Assembly: GCF_030540875.1 (NCBI RefSeq)
Contig: NZ_JAUOEM010000006.1
Span: forward strand, 124,001-188,000
Direction of reading: 5' to 3'
Source: Flavivirga amylovorans
GTDB taxonomy: Bacteria > Bacteroidota > Bacteroidia > Flavobacteriales > Flavobacteriaceae
DNA: 64,000 bases
Part shown: positions 52,182 to 60,344 of the stretch, piece by piece
Layout: each line of letters opens with the position of its first letter
How positions within the stretch are numbered: position 1 is the first letter of the stretch
Translations under genes and position numbers: made by a program
Notes under the pieces: model-generated
What the model saw: the letters and a program-made list of their open reading frames with translations, nothing else
What the model was told of the DNA's origin: nothing
The model's database searches: none

Positions 52182-52607
52182 TTATAACTTTTTTAAAAAA
52201 TGATATCCCAAAATACTAAAGCCCTCATTATAATAAAACTTATGTGAAGCATAATTGCTTACATAGGTATTTAATTCTACAGCTTCATATCCTTTTTCTA
52301 TAGCATAATTATAAATCCATTCAAAAAATTGTTTTCCTAAACCTTGACCTCTATAAGCTTTATCTATGTATACATGGTCTGGTTCTACGCTCTTTCCAGA
52401 ATAATGTCGTGTACAAAACCATAAACCTGTAACACCTATTAGCTTATCATCATCGTATATTACTGCACATTCATAATTTTGAGTAATCATCTCAGCAAAA
52501 CGTTGCTCTAAAATGGCATAAGAAACCTTATTTTCATTTAGTTCTTGTACCAAAGGAATAACAGCATTTATATTTTCTTTTTCTATAATTTTAAATATAA
52601 AGGACAT
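52182..52607 (-). CDS. GNAT family N-acetyltransferase
   Basis: A 141-residue GNAT protein with acetyl-CoA loop K-A-Y-R-G-Q-G-L-G-K-Q-F-F-E-W (about residues 88-102) and the C-terminal A-S-H-K-F-Y-Y-N-E-G-F. The E-L-N-T-Y-V-S-N strand is typical. Acceptor unknown. It is alone on the minus strand downstream of a poly-T-rich gap. Confidence 0.87.
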   Translation of the reverse strand: MSFIFKIIEKENINAVIPLVQELNENKVSYAILEQRFAEMITQNYECAVIYDDDKLIGVTGLWFCTRHYSGKSVEPDHVYIDKAYRGQGLGKQFFEWIYNYAIEKGYEAVELNTYVSNYASHKFYYNEGFSILGYHFLKKL

Positions 52608-52792
52608 CGATTTTTTTTTTTTATAAATGAATGCTTAAAATTAGTTTATATTTTCCATAATCCCTCTAGTGACTTATTATAAAATATAGTGTCTTATAAA
52701 TAACTAATTTTTTATTTATACTAGTATTAATTTCAAATGAAATCACTTAATGCAGAAAATTTCATATTTTTAATTGCATTAAACTTCAAAAA

Positions 52793-53560
52793 ATGAGAGG
52801 AAAAAACCTTAAAGTCCGTTTATTAATAGGTGCTGCTATTGCATTATTTTTTATTTTTAAAAGATGTAGTCAACAAGAAGTGAATCCTTATACAGGGAGA
52901 ACACAAACCATATCTATGTCTCCGGATAAAGAAATTGCTATTGGATTACAAAGCGCTCCTCAAATGGCACAACAACATGGTGGTCTACATCCAAATAACG
53001 AATATCAAGCTTTAGTTGATAATATTGGAAACAAACTAGTAAATAATAGTATTGCTAAAGACACACCTTATCAATACGAGTTTCATTTGCTTGCAGATCC
53101 TAACACTATTAATGCTTTTGCGTTACCCGGAGGACAAATTTTTATAACCTATGCTTTATTTTCTAAATTAGACAATAAGGATCAGTTAGCAGGCGTATTA
53201 GGTCATGAGATAGGACATGTTCTAGGGCGTCATAGTGCAGAAAGAATAGCCGAAAGCGAATATTGGCAAGGCTTAACAACTGCAGGATCTGTTGGAGCAG
53301 ATATGGGTGGACTTATTAATGGTATTGGACAAAACACACTACTTACCAATGGTAGAGATGATGAATTAGAAAGTGATGAACTTGGCGTCCTTTTTATGCT
53401 TAAAGCTGGTTATAACCCAGAAGAAATGATTGGTGTTATGGAAATTTTAAAAACTGCTGCCGGACCTAATCGGGTTCCTGAATTTCAAAGTACACATCCA
53501 GATCCAGATAATAGAATTGAAAAAATTCGAGAAGCTATAGAAAAATACAAAAATCAATAA
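52793..53560 (+). CDS. Membrane-anchored M48 family metallopeptidase
   Basis: A 255-residue protein with an N-terminal membrane anchor (about residues 6-22) and an M48 domain: H-E-I-G-H at 138-142, A-L-P-G-G-Q-I-F-I before it, and E-S-D-E-L-G-V as the third ligand region, then S-T-H-P-D-P-D-N-R-I-E-K-I at the end. This is the Oma1/BepA-like branch, which degrades misfolded envelope proteins. A terminator follows directly. Confidence 0.92.
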   Translation: MRGKNLKVRLLIGAAIALFFIFKRCSQQEVNPYTGRTQTISMSPDKEIAIGLQSAPQMAQQHGGLHPNNEYQALVDNIGNKLVNNSIAKDTPYQYEFHLLADPNTINAFALPGGQIFITYALFSKLDNKDQLAGVLGHEIGHVLGRHSAERIAESEYWQGLTTAGSVGADMGGLINGIGQNTLLTNGRDDELESDELGVLFMLKAGYNPEEMIGVMEILKTAAGPNRVPEFQSTHPDPDNRIEKIREAIEKYKNQ

Positions 53561-53564
53561 AATA

Positions 53565-53591
53565 AAATAGCCTTGAAAATCAAGGCTATTT
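53565..53591. terminator. Terminator between M48 peptidase and ankyrin genes
   Basis: AATAGCCTTG-AAAAT-CAAGGCTATT, an 11-bp near-perfect stem counting the flanking A-T pair; lies between convergent genes and is usable on both strands, although the T-tract is short. Confidence 0.75.
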
Positions 53592-53630
53592 AAGAGTGAC
53601 TAACTCAAAATAATTATTTAAGTTTTATAA

Positions 53631-54041
53631 TTATTTTCTCTTTTTTGCTGCTTTAGCTTCCGCTATAGTAGCTTTTATAATTGCTGCTGCATCGGTTGCT
53701 CCATGCAATTCAGCATATTGTAATGCGGTCATTTTTTTAGTAGATTTTGCTTTTAAATTGGCTCCTTTTGCTATTAAAAGTTTTAAAATATCCGTTCTGT
53801 TAAATTTAGCGGCATACATGACTGGGGTCATTCCATTAGACATTTCATTTATATCTGCACCTCTTTCAATAAGTTTTTGTACAGTTTCTATATCTCCTTT
53901 AGCAATTGAAACACAAAATGAGTTCACTTTAAACACATACTCAACATTAGTAGTGTTAACATTTTCGGAAATAGGATTAGCATTAACTGTTACAATAGAA
54001 AAACATAATGCAATGGCGGTAATAATGACTGATTTTTTCAT
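53631..54041 (-). CDS. Secreted ankyrin-repeat protein
   Basis: A 136-residue protein with signal peptide (about 1-21, ending V-N-A-N-P) and three ankyrin repeats (about 45-130): G-D-I-E-T-V-Q-K-L-I-E-R-G-A-D-I, T-P-V-M-Y-A-A-K-F-N-R-T-D-I-L-K-L-L-I-A-K-G-A, L-Q-Y-A-E-L-H-G-A-T-D. A basic, Lys/Ala-rich tail ends the protein. Small exported ankyrin proteins occur in Flavobacteria and bind proteins; the partner is unknown. Confidence 0.88.
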   Translation of the reverse strand: MKKSVIITAIALCFSIVTVNANPISENVNTTNVEYVFKVNSFCVSIAKGDIETVQKLIERGADINEMSNGMTPVMYAAKFNRTDILKLLIAKGANLKAKSTKKMTALQYAELHGATDAAAIIKATIAEAKAAKKRK

Positions 54042-54256
54042 GATGAACGATTTAATTTGATTAATGATTGTTTTTTTGATATACTAAAGAGACGATATTA
54101 TTTCTAATCTGTTACACAAAAAATAATAAATAACACATTTTTAACTTTTTTTTCACAAATAGTTAACTGAATGATTCTTTTTTTAAAAACCTCGAAAAAG
54201 CCTTGAAAACTCTAGTATTAAAAAGACTATTTACGTATTCTTTTGTTTAACTTTTT

Positions 54257-54264
54257 TATCTTTG
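54257..54264 (+). promoter_or_regulatory. Candidate -7 box of gpmI
   Basis: TATCTTTG matches TAnnTTTG 25 bp before the gpmI start; no clear -33 element is present at the expected spacing. Confidence 0.55.
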
Positions 54265-54288
54265 TTTTTTATCAAAATTTAAAAAAGA

Positions 54289-55806
54289 ATGAACAAAAAA
54301 GTTATCTTAATGATACTTGATGGCTGGGGTAATTCTCCAGATCCTAAAGTTTCCGCTATCGATCATGCAAATACATCTTTTATAGACTCTCTTTATAAAA
54401 AATACCCGTTTGCTACTTTAAGAACTGATGGATTACATGTTGGATTACCAGAAGGTCAAATGGGAAACAGCGAAGTTGGACACATGAATCTTGGCGCTGG
54501 ACGTATTGTCTATCAAGACTTGGTGAAAGTCAATTTAGCTGTAAAAGATAAAACATTAAATAACGAAAAAGTATTGGTAGATGCATTCAACTATGCAAAA
54601 ACTAATGATAAAGATGTTCATTTTTTAGGGTTGTTAAGTGATGGTGGTGTGCATTCACATATCAATCATTTATTTGGATTACTAGATGCTGCTAACGATT
54701 TTGGTTTAACCAAAACTTTTGTACATGCATTTACAGATGGCCGTGATGTAGATCCAAAATCTGGCTATGGTTTTCTTTCTGAGTTAGAAAGTCATTTAGA
54801 AAAAACAAATGGCAAATTGGCCAGTGTCACTGGTCGTTATTATGCTATGGATAGAGACAAACGTTGGGAACGTGTAAAATTTGCTTATGATGCTTTAGTT
54901 AATGGACAAGGTGAGAAATCTACTAATATTACGGAAACCATTCAAAAAAGTTATAAAAATGATATCACCGATGAATTTATTAAACCCATTATTATGGTTG
55001 ATGAATCTGGGACCCCTCAAGCAAGCATAAAAGAAGGTGATGTTGTTATCTTTTTTAATTTTAGAACAGACCGTGGAAGAGAATTGACAGAAGCGTTATC
55101 TCAAAACGATTTCCATGAGCAAAACATGCATAAATTAGATTTGCATTATGTAACACTTACTAATTATGATGAAACTTATAAAAATGTAAATGTTATTTTC
55201 AATAAAGATAATTTAACTGAAACACTAGGTGAAGTTTTAGAAAAACACAATAAAAAACAAATACGTATCGCTGAAACAGAAAAATACCCACACGTTACTT
55301 TCTTTTTCTCAGGTGGACGCGAGGAGCCTTTTAATGGTGAATCTCGTATTTTAAGAAACTCTCCAAAAGTAGCCACATACGATTTAAAACCAGAAATGAG
55401 TGCTTACGAATTACGAGATGCTTTAATTCCTGAGCTTCAAAAAGGAGATGTTGATTTTGTATGTTTAAATTTTGCAAATGGTGATATGGTAGGTCACACA
55501 GGCGTTATGGAAGCTGCTATAAAGGCCTGCGAAGCAGTTGATACATGTGTAGAAGATGTTATATCTACTGCTCTAGAAAATGACTATACAACATTACTTA
55601 TAGCTGATCATGGAAATTGTGAAACCATGATAAATCCTGATGGTACGCCTAATACAGCACACACAACAAACCCGGTTCCTGTTATTTTAATCGATAAGGA
55701 ATTAAAAACTATTAAAGATGGTATTTTAGGAGATATGGCTCCTACTATTTTAAAGTTAATAGGTATTGAACAACCAGAGTCTATGACACAACATCCTTTA
55801 GTTTAA
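54289..55806 (+). CDS. gpmI: 2,3-bisphosphoglycerate-independent phosphoglycerate mutase
   Basis: A 505-residue two-metal (Mn) enzyme of the alkaline phosphatase superfamily interconverting 3- and 2-phosphoglycerate in glycolysis. The phosphoserine nucleophile is Ser61 in G-N-S-E-V-G-H; L-D-G-W-G, F-T-D-G-R-D-V, A-D-H-G-N-C-E and H-T-T-N-P-V-P are metal and substrate segments. Length is standard. It is monocistronic, with its own promoter-like box and another before the next gene. Confidence 0.97.
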   Translation: MNKKVILMILDGWGNSPDPKVSAIDHANTSFIDSLYKKYPFATLRTDGLHVGLPEGQMGNSEVGHMNLGAGRIVYQDLVKVNLAVKDKTLNNEKVLVDAFNYAKTNDKDVHFLGLLSDGGVHSHINHLFGLLDAANDFGLTKTFVHAFTDGRDVDPKSGYGFLSELESHLEKTNGKLASVTGRYYAMDRDKRWERVKFAYDALVNGQGEKSTNITETIQKSYKNDITDEFIKPIIMVDESGTPQASIKEGDVVIFFNFRTDRGRELTEALSQNDFHEQNMHKLDLHYVTLTNYDETYKNVNVIFNKDNLTETLGEVLEKHNKKQIRIAETEKYPHVTFFFSGGREEPFNGESRILRNSPKVATYDLKPEMSAYELRDALIPELQKGDVDFVCLNFANGDMVGHTGVMEAAIKACEAVDTCVEDVISTALENDYTTLLIADHGNCETMINPDGTPNTAHTTNPVPVILIDKELKTIKDGILGDMAPTILKLIGIEQPESMTQHPLV

Positions 55807-55828
55807 ATTAGTGAAAAATAAATTATTG

Positions 55829-55836
55829 TACTTTTG
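55829..55836 (+). promoter_or_regulatory. Candidate -7 box of the HAD-like gene
   Basis: TACTTTTG (TAnnTTTG) 26 bp before the start at 55862; the -33 element is weak. Confidence 0.5.
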
Positions 55837-55861
55837 TTATAAACCCAAGTTTATAACTTAA

Positions 55862-56266
55862 ATGAATTTTAACAATCAACTTATTATAGCAATAGATTTT
55901 GATGGTACCATTGTTGAAGATGCGTATCCCAAAATAGGTAAGCCCATATTATTTGCTTTTGAAACTTTAAAAAAGTTACAAGATGATGGGCATAGGCTTA
56001 TTTTATGGACTTATAGATCTGGAGAAAGGTTAAATGAAGCTGTTAAATTTTGTGAGGATAATGGGATCTCTTTTTATGCTATAAATAATAGTTTTCCTGA
56101 AGAAGAATATACCAATGATGTTAGCAGAAAGATTAATGCTGATTTATTTATTGATGATAGAAATATAGGAGGTTTTTTAGGCTGGGGTGAAATATATCAA
56201 TTACTTACAAATACAAAACCTCCAGAAGTAGAAAAAAAGAAAGGATTGTTTGGTTTTCTAAAATAG
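55862..56266 (+). CDS. HAD-like phosphatase (BT0820 type)
   Basis: A 134-residue minimal HAD protein: motif I I-D-F-D-G-T-I (Asp nucleophile near residue 13), T-Y-R-S-G as motif II and D-L-F-I-D-D-R-N as motif IV. The small cap-less form with G-W-G-E-I-Y near the end is like the Bacteroidota BT0820 group, whose substrate is unknown. Active-site residues are complete, so hydrolysis of a small phosphate ester is plausible. Confidence 0.85.
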   Translation: MNFNNQLIIAIDFDGTIVEDAYPKIGKPILFAFETLKKLQDDGHRLILWTYRSGERLNEAVKFCEDNGISFYAINNSFPEEEYTNDVSRKINADLFIDDRNIGGFLGWGEIYQLLTNTKPPEVEKKKGLFGFLK

Positions 56267-56273
56267 TTTTTTC

Positions 56274-57539
56274 TTAAATTAACTCATAATAAGTCTTATC
56301 GATAGACTCTCTATGGTCCGGATGTGCAATCCCCACCAAGGCCTTAACTCTTTCTTGAATGGTCTTACCATATAAGTTAGCGATACCATATTCTGTAACA
56401 ACATGATGCACATGTGCCCTGGTAGTAACTACGCCTGCTCCCGGTTTTAAAGACGGTACGATTCTACTAACACCTTTTTTTGTAATGGAAGGCAATGCTA
56501 TGATAGCTTTTCCTCCATCACTTAAGGATGCACCTCTAATATAATCCATTTGACCACCTACTCCCGAATACATTTTAGCTCCAATTGAATCTGCACAAAC
56601 TTGGCCTGTTAAATCGACCTCAATAGCAGAATTAATAGCGACCATCTTAGGGTTTTGTTTAATAACAGATACATCATTTACATAATCTGAAGCGCGCATT
56701 TCAACAAAAGGATTATCATCTACATAATCATACAACCGTTTAGAGCCTATTAAAAATGTAGACAATGTACGTCCTGGATTAACACCTTTAAAGTTTCCAT
56801 TAATTACATTTTTCAAAATTAGATCAATAACACCATCCGAAAACATTTCAGTATGCAACCCCAAATCTTTATGATTCGTTAAACGTGATAATACAGCATT
56901 AGGAATGGCTCCTATCCCCATCTGTAGTGTACTTCTATCTTCTATTAAACTAGCTACATAATCGCCTATTTTATTTTCGATAACTGATGGATTTCCATAT
57001 AAATGTGTAGGAATAGGTTCATTACATTCAACAAATAAATCTATCTCTGTAATATGAATAATACCATCTCCATGAGTTCTTGGCATTTGCTCATTTACTT
57101 GTGCAATGACAGTTTTTGCGTTATCTATGGCAGCCAAACAAGCTTCAACCGAAACACCCAATGAGCAATATCCGTGCTTATCCGGAACAGATACATGAAT
57201 TAATGCCACATCTAGCGGTATAATATTCCTCTTAAACAATAATGGTAATTCACTTAAAAAAACGGGGGTATAAGATCCGTTTCCAGCAGTTAATGTGTGA
57301 CGTACATTATTTCCTATAAAAAAAGAATTTACATGAAAACTATCTCTCAGTTCTGGATTGGCATAACCTGTATCTCCTTCTACATGTAAATGACATACTT
57401 CAACATTTCTTAATTCCTCATGCCTCTCTGTCATAGCGTTCATTAACAACTGCGGAGCTGCTGCAGCTGCTTGTACATAAACCCTATCATTGCTTTTAAT
57501 GACTTTAACAGCATCCTCCGCGCTAACAATTTTATACAT
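56274..57539 (-). CDS. Acetyl-CoA hydrolase/CoA-transferase family protein
   Basis: A 421-residue class I CoA-transferase of the acetyl-CoA hydrolase/4-hydroxybutyrate CoA-transferase type. Visible segments: R-V-Y-V-Q-A-A-A-A near the N-terminus, Q-M-G-I-G-A-I-P-N-A-V-L, G-G-Q-M-D-Y-I-R-G-A and the catalytic-Glu region V-T-E-Y-G-I-A-N-L-Y-G-K-T. It moves CoA between acyl-CoA and a carboxylic acid, probably acetate or a C4 acid. Convergent with the HAD gene and divergent from map. Confidence 0.91.
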   Translation of the reverse strand: MYKIVSAEDAVKVIKSNDRVYVQAAAAAPQLLMNAMTERHEELRNVEVCHLHVEGDTGYANPELRDSFHVNSFFIGNNVRHTLTAGNGSYTPVFLSELPLLFKRNIIPLDVALIHVSVPDKHGYCSLGVSVEACLAAIDNAKTVIAQVNEQMPRTHGDGIIHITEIDLFVECNEPIPTHLYGNPSVIENKIGDYVASLIEDRSTLQMGIGAIPNAVLSRLTNHKDLGLHTEMFSDGVIDLILKNVINGNFKGVNPGRTLSTFLIGSKRLYDYVDDNPFVEMRASDYVNDVSVIKQNPKMVAINSAIEVDLTGQVCADSIGAKMYSGVGGQMDYIRGASLSDGGKAIIALPSITKKGVSRIVPSLKPGAGVVTTRAHVHHVVTEYGIANLYGKTIQERVKALVGIAHPDHRESIDKTYYELI

Positions 57540-57634
57540 CTTGTTTAATTTAGTATATAAATTTATTCTTTTTGAACCTCATAAAAAATGTCAAAAGTCA
57601 TGTTATCGTTAAAATATTAGTACTTAATTTTAAG

Positions 57635-57642
57635 TATCTTTG
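57635..57642 (+). promoter_or_regulatory. Candidate -7 box of map
   Basis: TATCTTTG matches TAnnTTTG 17 bp before the map start at 57659, which supports that start over the upstream in-frame ATG at 57572. Confidence 0.65.
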
Positions 57643-57658
57643 CCATTATTTTTTAGAC

Positions 57659-58477
57659 ATGATTGTAGTAAAAACAAAAGAAGAAATAGAGTTAATGCGC
57701 CAAAGCGCATTAATAGTTTCAAAAACACTTGGCATGCTTGCCAAAGAAGTAAAGGAAGGGGTTTCCACAATGCAACTTGATAAACTTGCTGAAGAATTTA
57801 TAAGAGATCAAGGCGCTTTACCTGGTTTTTTAGGACTGTATGACTGCCCGTCAACGCTACTTTGTAGTGTAAACGAAGCCGTAGTACATGGCTTACCAAC
57901 AAACACACCTTTAAAAAATGGAGACATTGTTTCTATTGATTGTGGAGCACTAATGAACGAGTTTTACGGAGATCATGCTTATACTTTTGAAATTGGTGAT
58001 GTAGATCCTAAAACTAAAAAACTCATACAAGTAACTAAAGAATCTCTATATATTGGTATTAGGGAGTTTAAAGCAAATAATCGCGTTGGTGATGTTGGTT
58101 ATGCCATACAAAAACATTGCGAAGATCATGGTTATGGCGTTGTTCGCGAATTAGTTGGTCATGGCTTAGGAAAAAAGATGCATGAAGATCCAGAAATGCC
58201 AAATTACGGTAAACGTGGTCGTGGTAAGAAATTCATTGAAGGTATGGTAGTTGCCATAGAACCTATGATAAATGGAGGCACTCATAAAGTGAGGCAATTA
58301 AAAGACGGTTGGACTATTGTTACTCAAGATGGTAAGCCTAGTGTTCATTTTGAGCATGATGTGGCACTTGTAGATGGAAAACCTGAAATATTATCAACGT
58401 TTGCTTACGTACATGAGGCTTTAGGAATTGTGAGCACTGAAGAAGATGAGTTTAGACAAAAGGCTTTAGTCCTTTAA
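57659..58477 (+). CDS. map: Methionine aminopeptidase type I
   Basis: A 272-residue enzyme from the ATG at 57659; the frame also opens at 57572, but that part overlaps the promoter and codes for no conserved sequence. It removes initiator Met. Metal ligands are in D-C-G-A, Y-G-D-H-A-Y, G-H-G-L-G-K-K-M-H, I-E-P-M-I and F-E-H-D-V. Type I features (V-V-H-G-L-P) are present. The 3' end is followed after 4 bp by the left inverted repeat of the GxxExxY cassette. Confidence 0.96.
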   Translation: MIVVKTKEEIELMRQSALIVSKTLGMLAKEVKEGVSTMQLDKLAEEFIRDQGALPGFLGLYDCPSTLLCSVNEAVVHGLPTNTPLKNGDIVSIDCGALMNEFYGDHAYTFEIGDVDPKTKKLIQVTKESLYIGIREFKANNRVGDVGYAIQKHCEDHGYGVVRELVGHGLGKKMHEDPEMPNYGKRGRGKKFIEGMVVAIEPMINGGTHKVRQLKDGWTIVTQDGKPSVHFEHDVALVDGKPEILSTFAYVHEALGIVSTEEDEFRQKALVL

Positions 58478-58481
58478 TTTT

Positions 58482-58510
58482 TTTGACACGAATTTCACGA
58501 ATTTTCACTA
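58482..58510. repeat. Left terminal inverted repeat (29 bp) of the GxxExxY cassette
   Basis: TTTGACACGAATTTCACGAA then TTTTCACTA. Its reverse complement matches 58930-58958 at 27 of 29 positions. Internal TTCACGAA units are themselves repeated. Confidence 0.92.
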
Positions 58511-58550
58511 ATACTTACTCAACATCTTTTTTCTATTTGCCTAATACTAT

Positions 58551-58925
58551 ATGTCTGATTTAATTTATAAAGAAAAAGCCTATAAAATCATTGGTATTTG
58601 TATGGAAGTACATAATCAATTAGGAAAAGGTTTTAATGAAGTTGTTTATGCAGATGCTTTGGAAATAGAATTAATGGATAATGGAATACCGTATTCCAGA
58701 GAAAGGAAATTTGGCATTATTTACAAAGGAAATTTGCTCCCACATAAATATAAAGCTGATTTTATTATAAATGAGAAAATAATATTGGAACTAAAAGCAA
58801 TTAACTGTTTAACGACTTCTCACATAAAACAGACATTAAACTATCTTGCAGTGTCAAAATTGAAACTTGGTTTATTAATTAACTTTGGAGAAGATAGCTT
58901 AAAATACAAACGAATTATATTATAA
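58551..58925 (+). CDS. GxxExxY family protein, probable PD-(D/E)XK nuclease
   Basis: A 124-residue protein with the family signature G-F-N-E-V-V-Y (residues 26-32) and a PD-(D/E)XK-like core: K-A-D-F-I-I-N then I-L-E-L-K-A-I, with the Asp and E-x-K in place, and a final Y-L-A-V-S-K-L-K-L-G-L-L-I-N-F-G. GxxExxY genes occur as scattered paralogues in Bacteroidota and are thought to be nuclease-like; activity has not been assigned. Here the gene sits between map and a methyltransferase, enclosed by 29-bp inverted repeats (58482, 58930). Confidence 0.9.
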   Translation: MSDLIYKEKAYKIIGICMEVHNQLGKGFNEVVYADALEIELMDNGIPYSRERKFGIIYKGNLLPHKYKADFIINEKIILELKAINCLTTSHIKQTLNYLAVSKLKLGLLINFGEDSLKYKRIIL

Positions 58926-58929
58926 TGAT

Positions 58930-58958
58930 TCGTGAAAATTAGTGAAATTCGTGTCAAA
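58930..58958. repeat. Right terminal inverted repeat (29 bp) of the GxxExxY cassette
   Basis: TCGTGAAAATTAGTGAAATT then CGTGTCAAA, beginning five bases after the GxxExxY stop. Two mismatches against the left end. The whole cassette spans 58482-58958 (477 bp). Confidence 0.92.
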
Positions 58959-58975
58959 CAACTCAGCGAAACAAC

Positions 58976-59809
58976 TTGAAAAAAATTTTTAAATTCATAC
59001 TAAATTTTATCCCAAGAACTTTACTCATAAGGTTAAGTTACATTATTCGTCCTGTTTTAGGCTTCATTTTAAAAGGTAATACATATACCGACCCTATAGA
59101 TAATAAGAGCTTTAAAACGTTCTTACCTTATGGTTATGGAAATCAAAGAAACAATGTGCTCTCCCCTTCTACGCTTTCATTAGAACGTCATAGACTGCTA
59201 TGGTTATATTTAAAAAACGAAACCGATTTCTTTCAACCTGAACCTGTTTTAGGTTCTTCGACAAAAGAATCGAAAAGAATTATTTTAAGAGCTACCGAAA
59301 CAAGTTCGGCATTAAAGGTATTGCATTTTGCTCCAGAACAAGCATTTTACAAACGCTTTAAAAAGATGAAAAACCTTGATTACATTACAACCGATTTGAA
59401 TTCCCCTTTAGCTGACGTAAAAGCCGATATTTGTAACCTGCCGTTTGAAGATGATGCGTTCGACATTATTTTTTGCAATCACGTTTTAGAACATATTCCA
59501 GACGATACCAAAGCCATGCAAGAATTGTATCGCGTTTTAAAAGTTGGAGGCATGGGGATTTTTCAAATCCCGCAAGATTTAACTAGAGAAAAAACGTTTG
59601 AGGATAATACCATAACTGATAAGAAAGAACGCGCCAAAATATTTGGTCAATATGATCATGTTCGTGTTTACGGTCGTGATTTTTTTGATAAGCTTCGTAG
59701 TATTGGTTTTAAAGTCGATGAAGTAGATTACACAGCTAACCTTTCAAAAGAAGTTATTGAAAAGTACTGCTTAGCAAAAGGTGAAATTATTCCCGTAGTT
59801 TATAAATAA
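58976..59809 (+). CDS. Class I SAM methyltransferase with in-frame repeat insertion
   Basis: A 277-residue protein read from a TTG at 58976. The N-terminal membrane-associated region (I-F-K-F-I-L-N-F-I-P-R) is followed by a methyltransferase domain: L-H-F-A-P-E-Q-A as motif I variant, T-T-D-L-N-S-P, D-I-I-F-C-N-H-V-L-E-H-I-P and R-V-L-K-V-G-G. Between T-D-F-F and V-L-H-F-A-P lie about 27 residues (87-113, Q-P-E-P-V-L-G-S-S-T-K-E-S-K then R-A-T-E-T-S-S-A) encoded by a palindromic repeat homologous to that in trpF. The SAM core is otherwise intact. Substrate unknown, possibly a cell-envelope glycan. Confidence 0.85.
   Translation: MKKIFKFILNFIPRTLLIRLSYIIRPVLGFILKGNTYTDPIDNKSFKTFLPYGYGNQRNNVLSPSTLSLERHRLLWLYLKNETDFFQPEPVLGSSTKESKRIILRATETSSALKVLHFAPEQAFYKRFKKMKNLDYITTDLNSPLADVKADICNLPFEDDAFDIIFCNHVLEHIPDDTKAMQELYRVLKVGGMGIFQIPQDLTREKTFEDNTITDKKERAKIFGQYDHVRVYGRDFFDKLRSIGFKVDEVDYTANLSKEVIEKYCLAKGEIIPVVYK
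59234..59313. repeat. REP-like palindromic element inside the methyltransferase gene
   Basis: Reverse complement begins ATGCCGAACTTGTTTCGGTA and ends AGAACCTAAAACAGGTTCAG; the trpF element at 8631-8689 reads ATGCTGAACTAGTTTCGGCA to AGAACCAGAAACAAGTTCAG. Same family, opposite orientation, about 80 bp against 59 bp. Confidence 0.85.
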
Positions 59810-59836
59810 AAATGATTTATTAAATTTATTCTTTTT

Positions 59837-60205
59837 ATGACACAACAAATTATAATTGCTACAGGTGCTTTTTTTGGTATGCTATCTGTGATTTTTGGAG
59901 CTTTTGGAGCTCATGCATTAAAGAAAATTTTATCTACCGAACAGCTACATAGTTTTGAAGTTGGTGTAAAATACCAAATGTATCATGCTATTGTTTTATT
60001 AGCTATAGGTTTTAATTTCAACAATATAACTCCTACAACCTATTGGTGCTTCACCTTAGGAATTATATTGTTCTCTTTTAGTATTTATGGGTTAGTATTG
60101 TCAGATGCTAAAGGGAAAAAGTTTCGGTTTTTAGAACCTATTACTCCAATAGGAGGTTTACTTCTAGTTATTGGCTGGTTACTTTTACTCATTAACGTTT
60201 TATAA
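59837..60205 (+). CDS. DUF423 family membrane protein
   Basis: A 122-residue inner-membrane protein of four helices with the family signature G-A-F-G-A-H-A-L-K and Y-Q-M-Y-H-A-I-V-L-L. DUF423 (YgdD-like) proteins are widespread and uncharacterised. It follows the methyltransferase by 27 bp and may be co-transcribed. Confidence 0.92.
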   Translation: MTQQIIIATGAFFGMLSVIFGAFGAHALKKILSTEQLHSFEVGVKYQMYHAIVLLAIGFNFNNITPTTYWCFTLGIILFSFSIYGLVLSDAKGKKFRFLEPITPIGGLLLVIGWLLLLINVL

Positions 60206-60344
60206 ACACGCTTACTTTATAAGTTACTGTTCTGTAAACCCATTCAAAAACAAAGTTTCCTACTCTTTTTTTATCATTATCAAAATTAACCAATTATAGA
60301 CCTAAAATTCGTTTTAAAACAAAACTGAAACTAGGCAAAGACAC

